Shown in pieces: positions 57,101-64,000 of a stretch of DNA of 64,000 nucleotides. Both the position numbers and the translations under genes were made by a program. Under the pieces are notes generated by a model. It had not been told where the DNA came from. It was given only the letters and a program-made list of their open reading frames with translations, and ran no database searches. Within the stretch, counting starts at the first letter, position 1; each line of letters begins with the position of its first letter. The DNA is from Isoetes taiwanensis (lineage: Eukaryota; Streptophyta; Lycopodiopsida; Isoetales; Isoetaceae), in NCBI GenBank assembly GCA_021234155.1, contig JAJEKV010000080.1, forward strand, positions 296,182-360,181, written 5' to 3'.

Positions 57101-57450
57101 TACACAAAGGGTTTCTAAACCACGCATACCTGTCGTTCTGTTATGCCTTTCAAGGGGGCGAAAGAGGACAACTTTTTGCGAGAAGTTTGTGTGTCGGCTT
57201 TGGAATACTTGTCTTCACATACGATCTGAGGAAGCGATCTCACAAATTGACATCTCGATGCATGGTTGGACAAGGAGGCGATTTGCGATCTTTGGATTCT
57301 TGCCTCAACAACTATCTTGTCTCGGCCTACTATATCCTCAATGCTCCATTAGAAGTACAAAGGCATTTTGCTGGGCACCCTTCTGGCGAGGAGCATGACT
57401 CACGAAGACCGATGACTCATGAAGTAACCATTGTACACTACTTTTTGTAA
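54122..57450 (+). pseudogene. Transposon accessory gene: RING/PHD-like finger and FCP1-like phosphatase
   Basis: An ATG at 54122 starts a 22-codon exon (MVKKVVNPPGSARQFQWMPS) ending in a GTAAGC donor; a T-rich tract and TTTCAG acceptor lie at 54241-54258. Broken coding sequence follows, including an acidic/Glu-rich region. A zinc-binding segment at about 55330-55420 has KCGHHYHVSCTKFAHG and, one frame over, CLEC, which together fit a RING/PHD-type C..CGH.YH..C..C..C pattern. A Ser/Thr-rich linker contains LTRSRARKVVEEESEGESEN (about 55955-56030), echoed at 56425-56475 (RRTRQVVNEESRGQ). The C-terminal part is the HAD phosphatase-like domain described separately. Frameshifts are numerous. That all parts form one gene is inferred from order and strand. 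Confidence 0.5.
56714..57450 (+). pseudogene. FCP1/NIF-type HAD phosphatase-like domain
   Basis: In order, RRKCMVLDINGVLYTRP corresponds to the DxDGxL motif I region, with Asn at the second-acid position (D-I-N-G). R-G-I-M..ALRRFDIVIW is the conserved strand before motif II. NTRDMVDALFHDLRTRFLK, GQKHCYACEHPTN and FFKELKVVL follow, then NHAYLSF and YLxxL-like helices ending EVQRHFAGHPSGEE. This is the arrangement of plant FCP1-like (NLI-interacting factor) domains, which dephosphorylate phosphoproteins; loss of the second aspartate suggests that catalysis was weak or absent even before decay. The sequence uses all three frames (breaks near 56935 and 57130-57180). Confidence 0.75.
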
Positions 57451-58200
57451 TATATATGTATGATTACTTTGTCTTATCTTGAGTATTGAGTGATCTTGGT
57501 GATGTCTCTAAACTTGAGTGTACAATTTTACGTAATATATATCAAGCTTACTCTCCAATACTACAAGCATTGTTTCCAATACTAAAATACTCCAATACAA
57601 TGGGTCAATACTACAAACATTGTCTCACAAGCATTGTCTCAATACAATGATCAAAATTTGAGACAAGTACACAAGTAACTTCTGGACTGTTACAATGATA
57701 AAACAACTAGGTCAAAGCATATTCAACCTTCATATGGCGGTGTCAAGGATCATATGGTGAGTAGCTTTGTTCAAGGGAAAATCTGTTGGTGCTAGGAATC
57801 GATTCATCTCAAACTTGATAGTTGATGCGTGATGATTGTCTTTGGAAAGTCGGGGCCTTTGTCTTCAAGTAGCTCCCAACTACCATGGGGTGGGCCGGAC
57901 ATAGTACAAACCAGCCAACACATGTTCATCCACATTGAAGGTCGACCCGACTATCCTTGACAATTACGTCAAGGATATGCCTCGACTTAACACATTTGAC
58001 CACATAGAAATCTGCATTCTCGATTTCCCTCCGGCTACAACAACAAAGTTATCACCTTCCTCTACGTTTTTCCACTAAGCCACTCTCCATCACCTTCAAA
58101 AAATGCCTCATCGATTTAGGTCTTGATACCTTCACCCGGTGGACTTATCGGCTTTAGTGTAACATATTTCCAATTCTTCAACTTGTGCTTGTTCACACAA
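57451..58200. other. Intergenic region between convergent transposon genes
   Basis: AT-rich with repeated CAATACTACAA(A/G)CATTG motifs (57550-57650). Then minus-strand coding-like sequence begins. No supported gene. Confidence 0.4.
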
Positions 58201-59284
58201 GATGACCCGGTTTCCTTTCAAGCGGTTACCACGAAACAACTTAAACCTCTATGAGCCACCCTTGTGCTTGATTTGGCCAAGTATGTATGGGATCTTGTGT
58301 ATTTGCTTGGTCCCTTCCACCACAGGCACGATCCGGTGGTACGTCCTATCAACATCATCCTTTCCAATTACCCGAAGTACGCAAGAAGACAACAAGTATT
58401 GCATTTCCTGAACGACATAATCGGACACTACTCATCACATTACAACGGTTCCGCAGGCGACGCTTAAAGCGGATGAAAGCACTATTGACACATTCACGGT
58501 TTCTGGTGACACTACTCAGCGAGAATACAACGGATGAAAGCATAATACCTTTTGATGTCCCGTTGTTGGTACCTTCATTCCAGCGAGTTCGCGAATTCCA
58601 CGGGCATCAGCGGCACTTCTAAATCTCACCCCATCATACTTGAGCTGCTCTATAGTGAATGCCCTTTGGGGGCTTGCCCCTTGCCCATCGTGCTCTCCCT
58701 TACCATGGGCTGTCCCAAAGAAATTCCATACTATTTCCTTCCCTAGCTCATGGTGATATCTTGGTAGGAAATAGAATGGCGAACGATTTGAATTGGCTAG
58801 AACAACCATCGACCAAACTATATGCACGGAGAAATCTACACCATTTGATACAAGCCATGAATTGTGCTTTCTAAAGGCAGATCTTTGCACAAAAGAGTGT
58901 CATGAAGCTTGTCATCACTCAAGTAAAAATGGGTTTCCTTCAATAGCTTTCGATCCCAGGCCGATGTCCATCCTATCGTAATGTGAATGAGAATTGTTAT
59001 CGGTCATTATTGCCAATCGCGGCTTTGAACCTCCTTTATATTTTTATCTTTGTAATTCTCTGCCAAAATCAATTCACGAAACAATGGTGCCATCTTAGAT
59101 ATTGTCCGGGCAACTCACGAATTGCATGGCACGCCATCTAATACGTAATTGTGTACGAATATCTTCAATGTGGAACTGAGATATGAAATGAAATCCTTCA
59201 ACTGCGCCGTTCTCTTGTAAGACAATCTAAGGGGTGGCTTTGGTCCTTTCTTTTTTTCCCTTGCCATTTGAGGTCGTCTTGTCT

Positions 59285-59480
59285 TTGCGACTTATTTGTG
59301 TCCCACCGGCTTCCTTGGATTTCTTACTTTTGTTTCCCTTCTTCTCAACTTGTCTTTGCGGAGGCCCGGTGTGTCCCACCCGACTACCTTGGATTTCTTA
59401 TTTTTGTTCCCCTTCTTCGGCTTGTCTTTGCCGGCTTAATTTGTGTCCCACCAACTACCTTGGATTTCTTACTTTTGTTT
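59285..59480 (-). repeat. Tandem repeats coding for a Lys-rich linker
   Basis: Three diverged units of about 60-75 bp, each with TGTGTCCCACC..CCTTGGATTTCTT. On the minus strand each encodes a basic KKGNKxKKSKVVGGTQ-like segment, consistent with a linker or nuclear-localisation region of the transposase-like gene. Confidence 0.6.
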
Positions 59481-60244
59481 CCCTTCTTGGTGGCATTGGC
59501 TCTTTTCTTTCTGGCGCCACGGCACCTCCTTATTGCTTAGCGGTCTGCAACTCCACCCGACCTCTTTGTCTCCCGGAATGCGTAACAAGATTGCGTAGCA
59601 TAAAATAGAAGATTAGCGCAAGTTGAAAGCACAAAAAGCGATTACTCGCCGGATGGCGGCACATATCAACATGTTTGGCATGCAATAAAAAAGTATTACC
59701 TTTTCAAAGCGTCTTCCATTCAAGCAGAACTCATGATTCTCTCTTTCTCTTGGACATATAGGAAGAGTTTTTTATGCCACGCCGACATATGCGCATCAGC
59801 GATCATGTTTATGCCATTCTTCACCCTCGCTCTTGTTGCAAACCACAGCCCTCGAGGGCTTCGGTTGGTTGAGTCATACGTATGTTGGCTGGGCGGACAC
59901 TTCTCACCAGGTCCACAGACCCTTGAGGGTGCACTTGCACTCTTCACCATGAAATCTAGTTTTGGCCGACCTTAATGCATTGGGGCTACCACGGCATACT
60001 CAACTTCATATGGTATATGCAACAACGGGTTTCCCTTTCGATACTTTCTTTACATAAATAGGCTTCAACTTCGAAAACCTTTAAGCAAGCGGGGTGTTGG
60101 GGATGTGCCTTTTTGTATTGTTGAAATAGGCAATTTGAATGGTGGCGTTGGTTAGAAATATTTATGCAATAATAGCAAAGAAAAATTTGTATGGAAACTT
60201 ATACCTGTGTGACCTCCATAAGGTGCAAGGGATAAGAAATTCGG

Positions 60245-61271
60245 ATGTTCACTGTTGCATCAGATTTAGCTTGGGTATGCCTTGATTCTTTTCTGGCTGC
60301 AGATTGGGCTCCACGAGAATAGTGCATTAGATTTATTCACCCGGCATCTAAGTGTAATATTCTTCGATGATAGTTTTATCTCTGAGGGAGAATAGTCTTG
60401 AGATATATTTAGTGTGCTAGTCCTTGGCGATCATCTTTGTGTGGGTGAGCAAAGGAGACTCTTCAAGAATGGTGGACTTTAACCCGTGACGCCCTTTTGT
60501 TATAGAGATATTTGGGTGCATATGGCAGCATTGTTTTGCGTTGGTCTAGTCTTGACTGTTTTAGATGTGGAGCACATGTAACTTGGATAGAGTCTAGTTC
60601 TCTCATGTTGGCCAGCTTCCATCCCAATTTGGAAGAAGGTGTGGATATTAGAAAAGTACGTCATGAAAGCGATTCGCCTCTTGGAATGTGATTCTATGTG
60701 GGACATGGGACGGGAGGACCGCATGCTCCTATAATTTGCTTCTTTGGTTGAATGGTGGGTTATGAGCTCAGCCGAGGGATGGGGAGCTTTAAGCTTTGGC
60801 TTTTCTTCTATTTGGTAGAAGCTAAAGGAAGAAGAAACCCATTGCAAGTGTCCATGGGCATTTGAAGTGGAAGTGGACCACTCCATTGGGAGAGGCCTTT
60901 GCATTTGTATCCTAAAGAAGATGGTACTCTTTAGTACGAGAATTGGAAAGGGATTTGCATTCTTCCGGTAGTACTAAGGTGCAGTTGTGTATGGGCGAGT
61001 TAGCGAGGGAAAAGCTCCCACTTTCTTTGTTAGTCCTTTGCATTTGCATTTTAGGAGGTGGATCTTAGCGGGGGTATCTTCTTGGTATATCGGGGATCGA
61101 TCTTGGAGATGGATTGTATAATGGCATGCTTGCCTTTTACTTCATACTTGGGTAGATTGTGCTGAAATGCCTAGGATATCAGGCTACTATGGAGCCACAA
61201 ATAAATGTTTTTACATACTATTATTAATAAAAATATAAAAATCTTGCTTTCAAAAAAAAAAAAAAAAAAAA
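60245..61271 (+). mobile_element. 5'-truncated LINE inserted in the DNA transposon
   Basis: The 3' end reads ATTAATAAAAATATAAAAATCTTGCTTTC followed by about 18 A (61254-61271), a common plant LINE terminus. AAATTCGGA occurs at both ends (about 60237-60245 and immediately after the tail), fitting a target duplication of about 9 bp. The body has only broken frames. It separates the two halves of the minus-strand transposase-like gene. Confidence 0.65.
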
Positions 61272-62388
61272 TTCGGAAGCCTGACTCTCCAGCGGTGTTC
61301 ACAACATCTTTCTTGCAAGGAGACTACGCTATTTTGTTTCCAGAATTCTGTTATGCTTTGCTTGCAAGCAGGGGTGAGAGAATCGCACCTCAACCTCCTT
61401 TGGAAGCTAGACCACGGACCATTTCCAAAAACGGCTTCTGATTTTCTTAATGCAGCAGTTGCAATTGTTGACCTTATGCAACCTATCATAAGAAATATTG
61501 CACATTAATCAATGAACATATCGGCCGGCATCACTTTCGGCGGATACAAGCACTTAAAAGCATGAAGAAGCACATGCATGAAAGCAAGAATTAGATGTAC
61601 CTAACAGCCCTGCCATAGTGGAATTGCATCTCGATTTTGTGGAAGAAGCCATCACCAGTGTTGAGGTTCTGGCTATCCAAATATCATGGTTCCTTTGCCT
61701 CTTTGTGGCTGCCATGCACTCCTTTGGATTTGGCAAAATTCCAGGTTCTGAGATTTCCATTTCGTGATGATGAACCACCCTCTTCATCACATCGGCCTTG
61801 AGTTCGGGTGAATGCTTTTTGGTGAGCTTGTTGAAGTAATCAACTACAAGCTTGGCTATTTCTTGCCTGCGTCTCGTGCTCAGATCCTCCCGTTCAATTT
61901 GCTTTCCTCATCTTATTAAAGTAATCGTATTCTCTCTTTCTCTGCATCCAATTTCTTGTAAATTGGAGAGAGCCCCGGATCTTCACGCGATATTTCTGTG
62001 TTGCATTGACATCCAACAAATGCGGAACATTGTATTGGAATTCATCGGTAGAAAGTCCAATGCTAAAAAGTGTGATTGCCTCGGGCGGTATCGAGGGCGC
62101 CATGAAATTCTGAGAGAGGGAGAATAAGTGAATTGGAGGAGAATTTTCGCTGAGCCATGAGGTCGTGGTAGTTCGGGCTCGATCGAATTTACAGCGTACT
62201 ACTTACCACTCGCGCGAAAATCCAGCCAAAATCCCACAATCATTTTCCTAACGGTTCGTTAATGAGGTGGACGTGCGAGTACATGAAGGGCGTCAAAAAT
62301 ATGACGGGCAGTTACGCCCACCAGCACCCAAATTAAGCAAAAGCAGGGGTGCTTTAAGCGGGCTAAAATCCTGCTATAAGCATGCTAC

Positions 62389-62412
62389 AAGCATGCGTCC
62401 GGACGCATGCTT
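62389..62412. repeat. 24-bp perfect palindrome near the right terminus
   Basis: AAGCATGCGTCCGGACGCAT followed by GCTT, located 27 bp inside the right end of the 8.6-kb transposon and adjoining the inverted repeat. A related GCATGCTACAAGCATGC lies just before it. Confidence 0.9.
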
Positions 62413-62443
62413 TTGATACCCACCAGCATACTTTCACCCTAAA

Positions 62444-64000
62444 ATCAACACTGCCAACATATCAAAATACATTATAGTGCCCCCCCCATAAATTAGTCTA
62501 CAAATCCAATATAAATATGGTACTCTAAAAAAAAACATGTGTAACATACATAATACAATGAGCGCATTGACCATTGAAAAAAAAAATATATAGCAATGCA
62601 TAATACACATTAACCATTGGAAATAATCTTGGAAAGTGGTATTAATACATTGGAAATCACATTGCAATTTGTAAACCACCGGAAGGCGATGTTTTGATGT
62701 TTTTAAAATACCCTGTGCTTTCTCGGTGGCACCGCTTAGAGTGCCACCACAAGTTTATTAAGAATTGTACTACACATTTAACAGGTATTTACACACGTTT
62801 TTACACAAATTTATTTATATAGATTACAGATTTGTAGACAAATTTATTGGCAACACTATTACACAAGTTTACAACTGAAAATGAGCTTTCATCATTGATC
62901 TTCAAAAAAATTACAGATTTCTTTGATCAATGATACTGATCAGAGAATAGTCACTTCAAAAAAAGTTCATCTCACAGTTTGTAAGACCATATATTTCCAA
63001 ATCATAGCTTCATAACCCATGTTTCTATCTCCACAAAATCCCCTGTTTCTATCGCCCACCATAGGTTTGTAGATCCTTTCGGAAGAGCTAACTGCTCAGC
63101 CAAAGTAAGCTTCTAGTCTGCAGCTACTAGTCTGCTCAGCCAAAGTATGCTTTGCCATAGAGACTAGCTACTTAGTATAGATTGATTGAGCTCCTAGTTA
63201 TGGCACAGATCAGACGAGCTTTACACCCTGCGATGTGAGAAAATGGAAAATAAAAATGGGCAGTGTGTAGTGCAATGTATTTTCCTGCAACATAATACTG
63301 CAAGAAACACATAATGTATGCACTTGGAGTCGACTACAGCCTCGACCTCCAATACCTTTAAGAACTCATTCAATTAAATAACAAGTGTCGGCTTTACCAA
63401 CTTCAATAACAAACATTTACCATAGAAACTTGAAAAGTCTCAAAAACCACAGAAAAACTCATTGTAATTCGACCTCCACAAGGTCTCTAAACTCCAGAAA
63501 TTAGGTAGCACCACCTTTGGAACTCCACAACTTACTACAGACGACTAAAAGCTCTCCCAAATCTACCAAGAACCCGCTCAAAATAGAGCTCTAACCTCCC
63601 AACTCAAAAAAAGAAGACTTAGGAGTAAGCAACCCGATGACGACGAAGATCAGCATCGGCAAAACTCTGGAACTACGACATAGCTAAGCTTGAAAAGGAA
63701 GAAGAAAAATGACGATAGAAACAAAAAGAAATCCCTTTTTTTTTTCCAGTTCGCCAGAATTTTGCCTTGGAGCCTCGCGGCAGTGCCATCTAACAGTTTA
63801 CGTACTCTGATCGGCATGTTCCCAACCACATACATTGAAAATCAATGTGCCACAAAATAGACATTAACCACTAGTTAATACATTAGCCATCATTCTACAA
63901 AATAGTAAAATGGCAAAAATAACAACTAGGAAAAATATAAACCTTACTATTTTGAGAGCATTGGAAATCATTTAGCACCTAATACAATGGCAAATAGATA
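62444..64000. other. No gene recognised
   Basis: AT-rich sequence with homopolymers. A small hairpin GGTGGCAC..GTGCCACC occurs at 62724-62750, and CTGCTCAGCCAAAGTA is duplicated near 63092 and 63132. The minus open frame at 63650-63835 is low-complexity at its C-terminal half. Nothing supportable. Confidence 0.6.

Larger units (their letters stand above)
58355..62103 (-). pseudogene. Transposase-like protein with DGCxxQFKS and GKGEHDG motifs
   Basis: The minus-strand gene reads from about 62103 to 58355 in several pieces. An N-terminal region has QKYRVKIRGSLQFTRNWMQR and EYDYFNKMRKAN (61900-62000). An IxEFWKQNSVVS segment (about 61300-61370) resembles IQNFWIENTLVS of the duplicated 3.4-kb block. 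After a LINE insertion and a Lys-rich repeat come SAFRKHNSWLVSNGVDFSVH, DGCSSQFKS (58784-58810, one frame over), FYFLPRYHHELGKEIVWNFF and AHGKGEHDGQGAS (about 58685-58710), then FTIEQLKYDGVRFRSAADA. I know the (S)DGCxxQFKS...GKGxxDGxG signature from uncharacterised transposon proteins, in which the conserved acids suggest a DDE nuclease. Superfamily unassigned. Broken by frameshifts. Confidence 0.6.
53812..62439. mobile_element. 8.6-kb DNA transposon with 29-bp terminal inverted repeats
   Basis: The left end reads GGGTGAAAGTATGCTGGTGG and continues GTAGCAAAA. The reversed right end is the same except for one base (GTATCAAAA), so 28 of 29 positions match. TAAA flanks both ends (53808-53811 and 62440-62443). 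A GGG terminus with a 3-4-bp TA-rich duplication is reminiscent of the PIF/Harbinger-ISL2EU group, but the encoded proteins are not a typical Harbinger transposase and Myb pair. It carries a plus-strand gene (zinc finger plus FCP1-like phosphatase) and a minus-strand transposase-like gene, both decayed, and a later LINE insertion. Confidence 0.85.

Noticed and set aside
56408-57127. 239-codon minus-strand open frame as a gene
   Set aside because: It lies antisense to the FCP1-like domain, has no recognisable motif, and is a shadow of the plus-strand coding sequence.
59234-59608. Cys/Leu-rich plus-strand open frame as a secreted or membrane protein
   Set aside because: It is the antisense reading of tandem repeats that encode a Lys-rich linker on the minus strand.
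1-64000. tRNA, rRNA or other structural RNA genes
   Set aside because: No B-box-like GTTCRANNC in a cloverleaf context and no rRNA-like stretch was found by eye; a tRNA or Rfam scan would be decisive.

Overview
This is a transposon-dominated window from a land-plant nuclear genome. The plant signals are a single-exon dirigent gene, fragments of a plant-type DCAF8/ASG2 WD40 gene and of a PPR gene, LTR retrotransposons primed by initiator tRNA-Met (TGGTATCAGAGC), telo-boxes in an LTR, a CACTA-type miniature element, and LINEs with DUF4283-like ORF1 and zf-RVT domains. The mix of ZNF862-like hAT, GHTHxxIDQ-type and other unusual DNA transposons suggests a large seed-free vascular plant genome such as a fern. 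That is a guess, not a demonstration.

Layout. 1-3.1 kb: repeat modules without a recognisable gene. 3.14-5.87 kb: short non-autonomous LTR retrotransposon, whose 3' LTR abuts a truncated, twice-frameshifted hAT transposase (5.87-7.66 kb). 10.6-11.2 kb (minus): decayed DCAF8-like gene end. 13.04-13.57 kb (plus): the only clearly intact host gene, a dirigent-like protein. 14.6 kb: inverted solo LTR. 15.4 kb: fold-back element. 17.4-20.8 kb: first copy of a 3.4-kb duplicated block carrying a decayed transposon protein.

21.23-51.25 kb: one very large composite LTR element, bounded by 1.6-1.8-kb LTRs and a TTATT target duplication, with a PBS and a polypurine tract but no pol that I can recognise (LARD-like). 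Nested in it are a CACTA-type hairpin MITE in the 5' LTR only, the second copy of the 3.4-kb block, a 5.8-kb LINE with a 5' inversion inside that block, a decayed transposon protein with GHTHxxIDQ motifs, an array of 24-26-bp palindromes, a second partial copy of the retroelement's own gag region holding a 551-bp MITE, and a module-ended element carrying a PPR-like fragment.

52.1-53.3 kb: a LINE tail. 53.81-62.44 kb: an 8.6-kb DNA transposon with nearly perfect 29-bp terminal inverted repeats and convergent genes. The plus-strand gene has a RING/PHD-like finger and an FCP1/NIF-type HAD phosphatase domain. The minus-strand gene is transposase-like, with an FW/VS domain and DGCxxQFKS and GKGEHDG motifs. 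This is the best candidate in the window for an undescribed system. 62.4-64 kb shows nothing I can support. Apart from the dirigent gene, every coding segment I recognise is broken.
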